Below are positions 40,846 through 51,525 of a DNA stretch of 64,000 nt, piece by piece. The position numbers and the translations under genes were made by a program. Source of the DNA: Spiroplasma citri (GTDB lineage: Bacteria; Bacillota_I; Bacilli_A; Mycoplasmatales; Mycoplasmataceae); the NCBI RefSeq assembly GCF_001886855.1, contig NZ_CP013197.1:744001-808000 (forward strand), in the 5' to 3' direction. Positions within the stretch are counted from its first letter, which is position 1; each line of letters begins with the position of its first letter. The notes under the pieces were generated by a model. That model ran no database searches. It saw only the letters and a program-made list of their open reading frames with translations, and was not told where the DNA came from.

Positions 40846-42038
40846 ATGAAAGTTATTTTTCATATTGATATGAATAGTTTTTTTTGCTAGTTGTCATCAA
40901 GTTGCTAATCCCCACTTACAAGGAAAACCACTCGTTGTTGCCAATTCATCACGTCAAGCAGTTGTAACAACAGCAAATTATGAAGCACGGCAATTAGGTA
41001 TTAATAGTCCAATGCCTTTATAAAAATGATTACGATATTTATTACATTTTTTCATTATATTTTTTTCTTTCTAAAATTAGAATAAAGCAAAAGAAATTTG
41101 TCATCATCTTGAAATTGTTAAGCAAGATTTTGGCTTATATGTTGATTTTGCTCAAAAATTATTTGATTTTAATTGATAAATGTTATATTGATGTAACTGA
41201 TATTTATTTAAAATATGGTTCGGCAATGCGATTAGCGCTTGATATGCAACAAAATGTTTTTCAACAAATTGGATTACCAAATAGTATTGGTATTTCATAT
41301 AATAAATCATTAGCAAAAATTGCTAGCGATATGAAAAAACCAATGGAAATTACCTTAATTCGACCAGAAGATGTTGCTCAGCTAGTTCAACCATTACCTG
41401 TCAATTAAACAAGCAACTCATCGCTTAAATGAAATTGGGATTCATACGATTAAAGTTTTAGCAGAGTTTGCTGATATTACAACATTAGAAATCATTTTAG
41501 GCAAACAAGCGTATGGTTTTGTTGAACGAGCTAATGGTGGTGGTGAGCAACAATTAAGTTTTGAACATAATCAACTAAAAAACAAATTGGTAATGAAACA
41601 GGTTTTAAATATGACTTAATTGATTATGAATATATTAAGAATAAAATTTATTTATTAGCAAAACATGTTAGCCAACGAGCAACAAAACGAACAATGATTG
41701 GAAATGTTTATGTTACATTTAAAAATGCTAATCGAAAATGTTTTACGAAACAGCAAATAATTAAAAAATATACGAACTTTCTAGATGATATTTATTCAGT
41801 GGCAATTATATTATTTGAGCAATTTTGATCGGGTCAACCAATTCGATTAATTGGTGTTGGTTTACGAGGAATTATACGAGGAATTATTAGTAAATATGAT
41901 TTAAAAGAACAACTTTCATTTGAATCATTAGGAACATTGCAACCAGATACTGTAACAAATAAATTAACAAACAAAATATATTCAATCAGATCAGCGGATT
42001 TTAGATGAAACAAAATTAAAAGAAAAGGGGAAAAAGTA
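40846..42038 (+). pseudogene. dinB: DNA polymerase IV (Y-family), decayed
   Basis: Starts MKVIFHIDMNSFF like DinB, but an extra T in the eight-T run near 40880 shifts the frame; more frameshifts occur near 41020, 41405 and 41580. Recognisable blocks: GKPLVVANSSRQAVVTTANYEARQLGI, YIDVTDIY, GLPNSIGISYNKSLAKIAS, and the little-finger region. The catalytic Asp-Glu pair region reads IDKCYIDVTD, with Lys for Glu. No functional translesion polymerase can be made. Confidence 0.85.
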
Positions 42039-42060
42039 AATAGTATTATTCTCCCCTTTT
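42021..42060. terminator. Bidirectional terminator
   Basis: AAAAGGGGAA ... TCTCCCCTTTT hairpin between the dinB remnant and the convergent gene at 42046; overlaps the stop of the latter. Confidence 0.65.
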
Positions 42061-42762
42061 CTTTTTATTATTTTTTTCTTTTACGATTGCTTTAACAACA
42101 GCTTTTTCAATTAAAGCTTCAATTTCTGTCGCAGTTAAGATAATCGTTGGTTCAAGTGGTTTATTTTTTTCCTTAGTAGTAACTTTATTAGTAACGTTTT
42201 GTTTTCTTGTTTGTGTTGAATTAGGCTTACTATTGGTTGACTTTTTTTGTTTCGATGCGTTTAAAGCGGTTTTTTTTACCCGGTTGGTTTGCATTTCAAC
42301 ATTTAATTGATCTAAGTCATTATTATCAAAATTAATAATTGTTTCATGTGGTTCTGCTTCATATGGATTTTTAATGCGTTCAATGCCACGATTAACTCGA
42401 TAAGCATGATCAATTATTTCTTGCCCTACTCCTTGGTGGTCAGTAACTGCAGCACGTAAGCGTGCCATTTTTGCTTTAATATCATTTTCATCAACACCAA
42501 TAGTCTTTTCATTTTCATTTTCAATTCCTAATTTGTGTTTAATGTTTTCATTATTTTTTTTAGCATTTGTTAATATATATTGAATTGTTCCCTTTTCAAC
42601 TACTGCCGGTTTAACAGGTGTGCTACTAGTCGTAGTTGGATTTAGCATTCGACTCATTTTTGCTTTAATTTTATTTTCAGTTGCTCTTGAAATAGCTTTA
42701 TTACTATTTTCTGGACACTCATGAATTTTTAAATGAATTGGACAAAATGTTGGTACTCCCAT
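42046..42762 (-). CDS. Hypothetical protein with N-terminal Cys/His motif
   Basis: 238 residues. The N-terminus MGVPTFCPIHLKIHECPE has a C-x-x-H ... H-x-C arrangement that could bind zinc. The middle holds two repeats of a KAKMxR motif (KIKAKMSRML and DIKAKMARLR). The end is Lys/Thr/Asn-rich and low-complexity with a final helix. Not recognised. Convergent to dinB, divergent from the photolyase gene. Confidence 0.6.
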   Translation of the reverse strand: MGVPTFCPIHLKIHECPENSNKAISRATENKIKAKMSRMLNPTTTSSTPVKPAVVEKGTIQYILTNAKKNNENIKHKLGIENENEKTIGVDENDIKAKMARLRAAVTDHQGVGQEIIDHAYRVNRGIERIKNPYEAEPHETIINFDNNDLDQLNVEMQTNRVKKTALNASKQKKSTNSKPNSTQTRKQNVTNKVTTKEKNKPLEPTIILTATEIEALIEKAVVKAIVKEKNNKKKRGE

Positions 42763-42883
42763 TATAACTCCCCGCTTCTTTTTAATATCATTGTATAATT
42801 ATAACTTAAATTGGCATAAATGTGTATTAGAATAAATTTAATCCTTTTTTATGTAATAGAATAATATTATTATGAATTTATAG

Positions 42884-42889
42884 TATAAT
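42884..42889 (+). promoter_or_regulatory. -10 box for photolyase gene
   Basis: TATAAT in the context AGTATAATGATA, 34 bases before the ATG at 42923; no good -35 seen. Confidence 0.35.
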
Positions 42890-42922
42890 GATAAAAAATA
42901 AATTAGAAAGTGGCTGTAACTA

Positions 42923-44233
42923 ATGAACATTTTTATTTTTCATCGTGATTTTAGAATTGAAGATAATCTTGGTCTTGCGCAGTTGGCTAATGAGGAAAAA
43001 AAAATTTATTTATTATTTATTTTTACAAAAGAGCAAATAAAAGCGAATAATTATTTTTCATCCCGTAGTTTTCAAGCAATGGTCCATTGTTTAAAACAGT
43101 TAACTAAAAAAGTTCATGTTAATTTTTTAAAAAGTGAAAATGAACAAACTGGAATTAAATTTTTGTTAGAACAGGGTTATAAAATTAATAAGATATATAC
43201 TAACCGCGATTATACACCATTTGCTCTTAACCGGAGTAAAGCAATGCGCCAATTATCAAAAGAATATAATTTTATTTATCGTGAATTTGATGATTATGTA
43301 TTACTAGAACCGTGAACAATAAAAACTACTCAAAATGGATATTACACTGTTTTTACACCATTTTGAAATAAATTAAAAGAACATTTTAACGATAATCATA
43401 TTATTACTTATAAGGTTAACCCCTTTTTGCCGCAACATTTAAAAGATCTTGAGATTTTACAAGACATTACAAATGTTAAATCTAGTGATTTTAATTTACC
43501 ATTAGAATTTGAAAAAGTTAAAACAGCAATGTTTCAGTTAAATCAAAACTATCAACAAACTCGTGATTTGGTTGATTTAGAAAATGGGACAGCAAAAATT
43601 AGTACTGCTTTAAAATTTGGTGTTGTTTCAATTCGCCAATGTTACCTTTGAAGTATTGAAAAATTTGGTACTTTTGATAACGCTTTTGCACGACAATTGG
43701 CATGACGAGATTTTTATTATCAAGTAACTTATAATGCTCAATTACATCAACAATGATGTTTTAGTGAAAATTGAAATAAAAAAATAACAATTAACTGAAC
43801 AAATAATCTAGAATGATTTCAAAAATGACAAAATGGTGAAACTGGCTATGATTTTATTGATGCCGGAATGAAAGAATTAAAAGAAACAGGTTTATTGCAT
43901 AATCGAGCAAGAATGGTTTGTGCTTCTTTTTTAGTTAAAAATTTACAAATTGATTGACATAAAGGTGAAGAATATTTTGCTCAACAGTTAATTGATTATG
44001 ATCCTATTATAAATCAATGTTCATGACAATGAGTAGCAGGGACGGGGTTTGATGCCCAACCATTTTTTCGAATTTTTAATCCTGAGTTACAACAAAAAAA
44101 ATATGATCCAACATCAAGTTATTGTAATAAATTTTTAAAAAACCGCCTCACAATTAATAAAATTGTTGATTATAAAATATCAGTTAAAAAAGCGTTAGAG
44201 ATTTATAAAGACTGTACAATAAAGACTGTATAA
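42923..44233 (+). CDS. phrB: Deoxyribodipyrimidine photolyase
   Basis: 436 residues, typical for class I CPD photolyase. N-terminal Rossmann part ([16 protein letters not shown]), then the FAD domain: [43 protein letters not shown], and [19 protein letters not shown]. Repairs UV dimers using light and FADH. The last codons include a short duplication (GACTGTACAATAAAGACTGT), and the 3' end lies in one arm of a 36-bp inverted repeat, so the extreme C-terminus may have been altered. Confidence 0.95.
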
Positions 44234-44251
44234 ATTATTTAAGGGTATTTA
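44216..44251 (+). repeat. 36-bp inverted repeat arm A
   Basis: TAAAGACTGTATAAATTATT then TAAGGGTATTTA; inverted and nearly identical to 48062-48097. The pair encloses the restriction-modification island. Confidence 0.65.
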
Positions 44252-44257
44252 AGTTGA

Positions 44258-44345
44258 TATTATTATGGTTTTCTCTCTGTATAAATTATTTTAAATAGAA
44301 AGGAGAAATAAAATATCGAAGAAATAATAAATTCATTTTTATTTT
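44258..44345. repeat. Remnant of inverted-repeat unit 2 (N2)
   Basis: One TATTATTATGGTTTTCTCTC terminus and about 70 bases of the adjoining unit; the rest is deleted. Confidence 0.6.
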
Positions 44346-44527
44346 TACACTATATACTGCCTACAAGTTTTTAAAAGAAAGTAGGTATATTTATAAAAAA
44401 TATTATAAAAATTTTTGGTTCAAAACTGTTATTAATATTCTTATTTCTATTAAATCCTACTAAAAATAACCAAATGAGTAGTTAAATTTATTTAAAAATA
44501 AATTTGTAGACAGTGTATAGTGCAAAA
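44343..44527. repeat. Inverted-repeat unit 1 (N2)
   Basis: Same short version as in P0 (about 185 bp) in reverse orientation, ends ACACTATATACTGCCTACAA and TTGTAGACAGTGTATAGTGC. Confidence 0.6.
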
Positions 44528-44588
44528 ATAAACAACAAAATTATTTATTCAATTCACATAAAAACTAGTGTGCCTTAGATAATAAATA

Positions 44589-44840
44589 CTAAAATCCTTT
44601 AACCATAACACGGAAAAAGTTTAAGATTTTAATAATACAAAATATAGCAAATGGAATTAATATAATTCACGCTTCACCTAAGAAAACCATTATCTCAGGT
44701 AAAATATTTGTTATACCTTCTTTAACTTTTCATAATGTACTAGTCAAACCCGTTCAAATACCAGTCATACCCTCAGTCATAGTTTTAGGTGTAGGTGCTG
44801 TTAAAAAATTAAACGCTGTTGTTAAATACATACCTAACAT
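44589..44840 (-). CDS. Major coat protein (N2)
   Basis: 83 residues, open and complete, stop TAG instead of TAA. Same domains as the other copies with a few substitutions. No other virion genes remain, so it is an orphan. Confidence 0.75.
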
Positions 44841-44988
44841 TATTTATTACTCTCCTTTCTTTCAATTTCTTTTTTTCTTTTTTCTTTCCTCGAATTTGTT
44901 TAATTTTTTGATAAATTAATAAACCAATTCAAGCAAAAATCCCTAATATAATAACAACACTAAATATTGTCGTTAATCAAGTTGGCAT
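44809..44988 (-). CDS. Small basic single-TM virion protein, altered C-terminus (N2)
   Basis: The membrane span differs from other copies (VVIILGIFAWIGLLI). A missing A in the Lys-codon run shifts the frame, so translation runs past the usual stop into the coat gene, ending after 59 residues. Confidence 0.5.
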
Positions 44989-45013
44989 AATACATCTCCT
45001 CTCTAAAAATATT

Positions 45014-45097
45014 GCGGCACGCTTCGCGTGTTCGCTACGCTCAAAATAAACTATATTGAATAAATTACCGCTAATAAATTACGCGGATAATTTATTC
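45014..45097. promoter_or_regulatory. Paired hairpins (candidate origin or packaging signal), N2
   Basis: Same two inverted repeats as in the other copies, reverse orientation. Confidence 0.45.
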
Positions 45098-45205
45098 ATT
45101 TTCTTTTACATTATTAATTACTATCTTATTTACAGTATTAATAACAATATCTTTTCCATACTTAGTTACTAAGGACCGCAAAATAAAATAATGTTTCTTT
45201 TCAAT
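45092..45205 (-). CDS. Possible 37-aa plectrovirus protein with ATT start (N2)
   Basis: Frame conserved. Continuous upstream with the truncated hsdS frame, giving a potential fused product. Confidence 0.35.
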   Translation of the reverse strand: MEKKHYFILRSLVTKYGKDIVINTVNKIVINNVKENE

Positions 45206-45229
45206 AAAAAATCAACTCCTTTCAAAGTT

Positions 45230-45257
45230 GATTTGTTGCACTTCGATTACAAAATGC
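45230..45257 (-). repeat. Left terminal inverted repeat of N2
   Basis: GCATTT then TGTAATCGAAGTGCAACAAA on the minus strand, adjoining hsdS. Confidence 0.8.
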
Positions 45258-45517
45258 AAATTTTTTGGTACTAATCAAGCACTAGAATTTTTAAGTCCTT
45301 TTTTAGTTATTGTTTTTTCAGTTTGAAAAATGTATTTGCCTTGATTGGTAGCATCTTTAATTGATAAAAATAATATTTCTCCATTATAAAAATCTTTATT
45401 TTTTGTACTTGGAGTTCCTCCAGATTTACCCTTATTATAAAACTTATTAAAAGTTGTTTTATAATAAAAATCATTAAATCCTTTAAATCTAATTTTTGGC
45501 ACCAAAGATTTATTCAT
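45258..45517 (-). pseudogene. hsdS: Type I restriction specificity subunit, 5' fragment
   Basis: 86 codons: LVPKIRFKGFNDFYYKTTFNKFYNKGKSGGTPSTKNKDFYNG then IKDATNQGKYIFQTEKTITKKGLKNSSA is typical of the start of a target-recognition domain. N2 inserted after it. The start overlaps the hsdM stop by 8 bases. Without HsdS the methyltransferase cannot recognise a target. Confidence 0.85.
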
Positions 45518-47063
45518 TATTAATCACCAAATCTTTTAACATTAAATTAAATTCTTCATCTAATTTTTGAATTTCTTTTTCATTATTAATTAAGTTATCT
45601 TGTAATGCTTTAATATTAATAATTTCTTTTTCTTCTGTATTATCAACATAACGAGCAATATTTAAGTTATAATCATTTTCTTTAATTATTTCTATATCAA
45701 CTAAATTAGAAAATTTATCAATAGTTTTTCTTTTATTAAAAATATTAATAATTTTAATAATATTTTTATCGGTTAAAGTATTTTTATTTCCTTGCTTTTG
45801 AAATTCTTTCGAAGCATCAATAAACAAAATTGAATTATCAATTTTACATTTTTTCATCACAATAATACAAGTGGGAATTGATGTACCATAAAACATATTA
45901 ACTGGTAAACTAATAATAGTATCAATTCAATTTTTTTCAATCATATATTTTCTAATAATTAATTCAGCATTACCCCTAAACAAAATTCCATGAGGAATAA
46001 CAGCAGCCATTACGCCATTATCAGATAATTTATAAATCATATTTTGAATAAAAGCAAAATCAGCTTTTGTTTTTGGTGCTAATTTTCCATAAGCACTAAA
46101 TCTCTCATCACTTAAAAATTTTTGATTTGCCGATCAATGAGAACTATATGGCGGATTTGCAACAATTATTTCAAATTCTTGTCCTTTAAAACCATCATCT
46201 TCTAATGTGTCACCATTATAAATATTAAATTTATTATACTTTAAACCATGCAACATCATATTCATTCTTGCAATATTATATGAATTGGTTTTTAATTCTT
46301 GACCATATAAATGACCAATTTTTAATTCTTTATATACTCTTAATAATAATGAACCTGAACCACATGTTGGATCATAAACAGTTTTAATTTCCGTTTTTCC
46401 TTGACTAACTAATTTAGCTAATAATTTAGAAACAGGTTGTGGTGTATAAAATTCACCTGCTGCTTTTACTGATTCAGAAGCAAATTTACTAATTAAATAT
46501 TCATAGGCATCACCTAAAATATCAATTTCTGATTCATTAATTTCAAAATTAATTTCATTAATTTTTAACATTACTTTAGCAATTATTTTACTTTTCTCTG
46601 CTTCTGTTTTTCCCAATTTACTAGAATCTAAATCAACAGAATCAAATAAATTTTCAAATTGTTTTTCTGATGAATAACCAATTGTTGATTCAATTAATTT
46701 TTCAAACGCTTTTCTTAATAAGAAAATATCAAATTTTCCAATATTAATTTTATTAATTATTTCTTGCCATAAATATTCCGGTTCAATATAATATCCAGCA
46801 CTATCATTATCATATAAAACTTCTAAAAAATCATTACGATATTTTTCGTCAGTTAAAGAAGTTTGATAATCAATCCATTCTATTTTTAAATCTTTTTCTA
46901 TTATAGATTGTACATTATCTGATAAATAACGATAAAATATTAATCCTAATATATATTCTTTATATTCGGATGGTTCCATTATCCCTCGTAGAGTATTAGA
47001 AATATCTCATAATTTAGAAAATAATTGTTGTTGTTGTACATTTTGTTTTTCATGTGTTGTCAT
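45510..47063 (-). CDS. hsdM: Type I restriction-modification DNA methyltransferase
   Basis: 517 residues, complete. Motif I DPTCGSGSLLLRV, catalytic NPPYSSH, N-terminal helical region (LWDISNTLRGIMEPSEYKEYILGL) and AAGEFYTPQPVSKLL before motif I. Transfers methyl groups to adenine as part of HsdM2S. Start at 47063 (MTTHEKQNVQQ) rather than the inner ATG at 46979, because the extra 28 residues match the family. Its partners are broken, so it is probably an orphan. Confidence 0.95.
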
Positions 47064-47074
47064 AATATTTTTTC

Positions 47075-47757
47075 CTAACTTTCAAACTCATTAATTAAAT
47101 TAATTATATTTAATTCTAATTCTTTTTTTACTTCATTTTTTGCTTTTATTTTAGATATATTTTTATTAATAGCTATTTTTTCAGTATATTGTTGATTAAT
47201 TTTTTCTCTAATTAAGTTAGAAGGCAATTGATTAGTAAAACGATATTCACTAATAATTTCATTAATATCTAATTTATCTATATTATATTTTTTACTAATT
47301 TTAATTATTTGTTGTTCATATTTTTTATCACAAAATTGTTCATATAATACTTCTAAATCTGCAGTATTTTTAAGAGTAGGAATAACTCTTTCAATAAATG
47401 AATTTATTAATTCTGATTTATATTTTAATACTGGATCAATTGATTCTTGTAATCCTTTTTTTATTTCTTTAATTTGTTTTTCTTTTCTTTTAATATTGTT
47501 TAAATCTATTTTTTTAATAATTCTAAAATATAATGAACATTAATTTTATTACTATAAATTAATTCTAGTTCAAAATCAACATCTGCTAATACATATAATT
47601 TTTCTTTTTTAATTTTTTCATCACTAAATGATAAATAACGAGATTTAAATTCATTATATTCATTTTCACTAAAATTATATTTACTTTTATTAATATCAAA
47701 TTCAATAAATGTTTCTAATTTTAATAATATTTTTACTATTTCTTTAAATAAAAAAAT
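47075..47757 (-). pseudogene. hsdR: Type I restriction endonuclease, C-terminal remnant
   Basis: About 225 codons of the HsdR C-terminus (FIEFDINKSKYNFSENEYNEF, LYVLADVDFELELIYSNKIN, YHTI-like helix run). A missing A in the run at about 47512 shifts the frame. The 5' part is gone: the sequence joins a plectrovirus lipoprotein start at 47758. The hsdR-hsdM-hsdS order fits a type I operon. Confidence 0.75.
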
Positions 47758-47863
47758 AACTAAGTCATTTTTTCATATATATTGCTCCTTTTTATTTTTT
47801 ATATATAATTGGTCTTATCACATATCAATTATATATCAATTATTCGTATTAAATATTAAAAAT
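47758..47863 (-). pseudogene. Plectrovirus lipoprotein 5' end and operator remnant
   Basis: RBS and codons for MKKWLS plus the palindromic upstream region, matching 26337-26440. Indicates that a second plectrovirus copy once lay here and recombined or was deleted, removing most of hsdR. Confidence 0.7.
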
Positions 47864-47864
47864 T

Positions 47865-48000
47865 TTATTCAAACATTGCTGTAAATATTTTTTCTAACAC
47901 ATCAACAACAATACTATTGCCAGCTTGTTTATAAAGTTGGGTTTCTGAAACAACTTTGCTTGCTTTATCAAAATCTTTATTATTAAATCCCATTCAAATA
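47865..48000 (-). pseudogene. C5-cytosine DNA methyltransferase, 3' fragment
   Basis: MGFNNKDFDKASKVVSETQL then YKQAGNSIVVDVLEKIF: this is the C-terminal motif IX-X region of m5C methyltransferases. About 43 codons remain. Another decayed modification gene in the island. Confidence 0.75.
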
Positions 48001-48033
48001 AAAAAACAACCCTTTAACAAGAGTTGTTTTTTT
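48001..48033 (-). terminator. Terminator-like hairpin beyond the C5-methyltransferase fragment
   Basis: AAAAAACAACCCTTTAACAAGAGTTGTTTTTTT type stem (CAAC...GTTG) with T-run on the plus strand. Confidence 0.45.
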
Positions 48034-48061
48034 ACGGGTTCATCGTACACGATGCCAATAT

Positions 48062-48097
48062 ATTAAATACCCTTAAATAATTTATACAATCTTTATA
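48062..48097 (-). repeat. 36-bp inverted repeat arm B
   Basis: Inverted partner of 44216-44251. Confidence 0.65.
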
Positions 48098-48470
48098 AAG
48101 GTAAGTAATATGACAAAAAAATATAATTCTTTTGTAAAATGTTAATAATACTAATATTTTAATTTTGGAAAAATATTTTATTTTATTAAAAAATAAAAAA
48201 ATATTGTATTATTTTAATATTAATAGTATACTATGGGTAAGGAAAAGTATTTTTCCTAAATCTCTAAAGTAAACAGAATAATTATATAAAGGATTTATAA
48301 TTACACTACTATCTCTCCCCTTTAAATTATCTCTTTTCTTTTCTTTTTATTAATTAAGTTACCATAAAAAAATAATTTACATAAATCCTTATTTCGCCAA
48401 CATAATTATTTTTGTTACCCAAACAGAAAAAGAGCAATCAACTGGTTTTTCCCAACACGTTGATTGTTTT
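48098..48470. other. Intergenic region
   Basis: About 370 bases, very AT-rich. It holds a short GGAAAAG/TATTTTTCC-type inverted repeat near 48240 and a terminator hairpin at 48434-48473 (CAATCAAC ... GTTGATTG followed by T6). No gene seen. Confidence 0.5.
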
Positions 48471-48992
48471 TTAATTTGTTAATTTAATTTGCTCTAAAAA
48501 TTGAAATGTTTTTTTTCCAACAATAACTTTTTTTTCAATTTCACCATCAACTTTGTAAATAACTTTATTAAACAAACCATTGATATCAATGCCAATTACT
48601 TGTGATAGCATAATTTCTTCATTTAGAAAGAAAATAGTTTCATCATTTACTTTAATTCATAAACTATTATTAACTAATGTTTGAATAATTAAATAACTTA
48701 AAATTAAGCCATAATTACAAATTGCAATAATTACAAATAAATAAGCAAAAGTATTTGGGATACTTGATAAAGTCATTAATAAAATATAATCAATAATAAT
48801 GAAAATATTAAGTGGAGTTAAAAACAGATAGATGGTAATAAAGATAAAAATTAGCATTGCTTTTCATTTATATTCTTTATTTGCTTTATTATTTTCTTTT
48901 TGTTTTTGATAATGAATAAAAAATAAAGTATGAAAAGTATATAAAGCTAACATTAAAATTAATGAAAAAACTAAAATAATGTTCATTTTCAT
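48471..48992 (-). CDS. Hypothetical membrane protein
   Basis: 173 residues: TM at about 3-22, TM pair at about 44-85 and another to 105, then a soluble end (WIKVNDETIFFLNEEIMLSQV ... KTFQFLEQIKLTN) that looks like a small beta-domain. It is last in a run of four minus-strand genes (51458 to 48471). A similar C-terminal beta pattern occurs in the two upstream neighbours, suggesting related PH-like domains. Not recognised. Confidence 0.6.
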
Positions 48993-48999
48993 TGTTAAA

Positions 49000-49611
49000 T
49001 TAGCCTCCCCTATTTTGCTGTCATGTTTTAAAAATTGTCATTGATATTTTAACATCATTTGTAATAAAGCGATAAATTTTTTGAGTAGTACTAATAAAAA
49101 AACCGATTTGATAAAAACCATTAAGATTAAAAACACTTGGTAAAACAAAATTAATATCTTTTAATCAAATGAGAAGATTTTCATCTTTGATTTGAAAAAC
49201 TAAGCGGTAATTTGTAACATAAATGATCCCATTAATTGCTTCCTTACTATTACTAGTAGTAAGATTTAAATAACCAGTCAAGTATTCAACATAATATTGT
49301 TCTTTCATTTGTTGAGTTAAATAGTAAACATTTTGTTTAAGTTCTTTTTGCTTTGTTATTTCATAACCACTAATTGGTGCTTGATAATAACAAATTTCAT
49401 TTTTTGGTAATTCATATTTTATTTGAATTGCCACCAAGTTAGCATTTAAAAATTGTTGATGATTATCAATCATTGTTTGAAGTTCGTTCTTTTTTTGTTT
49501 GAAATCTTTTATTTTTTGTTGCTGGAATAAAGCTAAAATAGCAACAATAATTATTGTACCACCTAAAATAGTACTAAATAAAATAATTCCAATTAAATAA
49601 CTATGATTCAT
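49000..49611 (-). CDS. Hypothetical membrane-anchored protein
   Basis: 203 residues: N-terminal TM (6-30), a coiled-coil stretch (QKIKDFKQKKNELQTMIDNHQ), then a soluble domain with IIYVTNYRLVFQIKDENLLI, which resembles PH/GRAM-like bacterial domains (pattern V-T-x-x-R-L-V/I-F). Overlaps the upstream gene by 11 bases. Similar in design to the protein at 49601-50197, so probably a tandem duplicate. Confidence 0.6.
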
Positions 49612-50197
49612 GTTTTCACACCTTATAAATTAGATATGGCGTTTCTAAGCCTTTTACAATGATTATAAAACGTTTTTGTTCCGTATATAAATAAAAGCCT
49701 TGGCATAGAATATTATTAATCCAAAAAATACTTAATTCAAGATTATTAATTTTACTTAATGGTCAGATCGTAGTAATTTCTTCATTTATAATTAAAATTC
49801 TTCGTTTTGTAATAAACATATGACCATTTTGAAATGGAATTTGATACATTTCTTTAATTCTTTTGCCTTCGCCATAACCAACACTAATCCCATTTGAAAA
49901 TGGGATTGTATATTTAGAATGAGTTTGACTGCTTTTTAATTTATGCTGAAGGTAAATAGTAACAGGAATATTACTAAATACTTTTTCACCCGGCTCTAAT
50001 TTGAATTTAACGTTAATTTCTTGCAAAGTTAATTTTGATAAATTATTATTAATATATTCTTGATTTTCAACTTCTAGTTGTTTGTAAATTTGGAAAAAAA
50101 GTTGTTGTTTTTTTTGATAAAATCATCCTAAAAAACCAACAAAAATAAATAATAAACTAAGAAAAAATCCAATTATAATTCATCCTAAGATTGTCAT
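49601..50197 (-). CDS. Hypothetical membrane-anchored protein, paralogue of neighbour
   Basis: 198 residues with N-terminal TM (3-28), Gln-rich helix, then a soluble domain: VKFKLEPGEKVFSNIPVTIYLQ, YGEGKRIKEMYQIPFQNGHMFITKRRILIIN, again the PH/GRAM-like 'ITKRRILI' strand. A TGA near the end is read as Trp, extending the protein to 49601. Confidence 0.6.
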
Positions 50198-50210
50198 TTT
50201 CATCAACTTC

Positions 50211-51458
50211 CTATTTTAAAATATTAATACCATTATTAAAATTATTAATAAAGGTTTGAAGCATTAATTCTTCTGCTGAATTTCGTGGTTGTTCAAACCG
50301 GTTATAATAATAAATATTAATTAAATCTTTTGTTTTTTGATTTAGTTTATCATAATATTTTTTATCAATTAAAAAATGGGTACCTTGATTAAGAATAATA
50401 CTTGATAGATAGTTTTGTCATTGTTTGTCATTTTTATTTTTTTCTTCTCATTCAGTAAAGTAAGTATTAAAAATACGATTATTTTTATGATAAATAAAAT
50501 GAACTTCCCCTTTTTTCACATTATTAACTAATCTTGTGTATAAAATTTTATTTGGTAAAAACGGATTATTTGGTGAATTAATTGCTTGAAAAGTAATTGG
50601 AGTTAATTGAGCTAATAAAATGTCATTGCAAACAATTGAATGAATTGCTTTTGGCAAAGTTATTTTTTTAACAACATAACTATGTTGTTGATTATCCAAA
50701 TCATTTAGTAAACTAGACAATTCTAATTGATAAACTAATGCTAATTTCATAATTCGACGAAGTTTAATTGTTAAAATAACTTGTTCAGCAACACTTAAAC
50801 TATAATAATAATTAACATAAGTTTCATAAAGTTCTTGATGATCAACTAAATTATCGTTAATATTCATTAATAATGCTTCTAACTGTGGGACAAGTGTTTT
50901 GTTTGTTTTAACATATTCAGTTAAATGTTTTTGACAAAAAACATTAAAAAAATAAGGTGCTTGCTCTGCAATTGATAAATCTAAAAAAGATGTCTTAATA
51001 TTTTTAAAAAAATGTTTAGAATGATAACGATTTAAATAATAATGATTTTTAGTAATATCAAGCGAATAAAGATTATGCTGAGCAACTTTATTATTACATT
51101 CTTGTAAAATACATTTTTGTTTAGTACAATTTTTTAAAACTTGTTGATAATGCTTTGTTTCTTGTTGAATATATTGTTCTTTTAAAACTAAGTTTCCTAC
51201 TGCTTGTAAAATTGAAATATATTTGGCGCGATTTTTAGTTGAATTTAATACCTTTGTTTTACAACAATTTGCATACTGTTCTTTACTTAAACAAATACAT
51301 GATTCATTATCATCAAAAGTAAAAATTGGTCGGTAATGTTTATGCAAATAATCTAATTGATCATCATCTAAATAATAGCTTTTTAATAAAGCATCAAACA
51401 TTGCTTGTTCAGAACTTTTAAATGTAGATTCCAACTGCTTTTCTAACCCATTTTGCAT
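50211..51458 (-). CDS. Hypothetical protein with SEC-C-like motif
   Basis: 415 residues (extended past a TGA at 50446). N-terminal C-I-C-L-S-K-E-Q-Y-A-N-C-C at about residues 53-65 fits the zinc-binding SEC-C pattern C-x-C-x(8)-C-C/H. A second Cys cluster (NCTKQKCILQECNN) follows. The rest is helical with many Tyr and Leu; no membrane span. First gene of the minus-strand set. Role unknown. Confidence 0.6.
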
Positions 51459-51525
51459 ATAAAATAATTCCCCTCTGTTGTTTATACTCTCATATAATTA
51501 TAAACTTATCTAGTTAATTTTGCTA

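Larger units (their letters stand above)
44250..45257 (-). mobile_element. Plectrovirus remnant N2
   Basis: About 1 kb of viral left end on the minus strand: terminus, ATT-ORF, hairpins, basic protein, coat protein, repeat unit 1 and part of unit 2. Everything beyond is deleted. It interrupts hsdS at 45257. Confidence 0.85.

Noticed and set aside
44258-44268. N2 ending exactly at the terminus of an inverted-repeat element, implying element-driven excision
   Set aside because: About nine further bases (AAGTTGATA) still match the viral flank, so the junction lies just outside the element.
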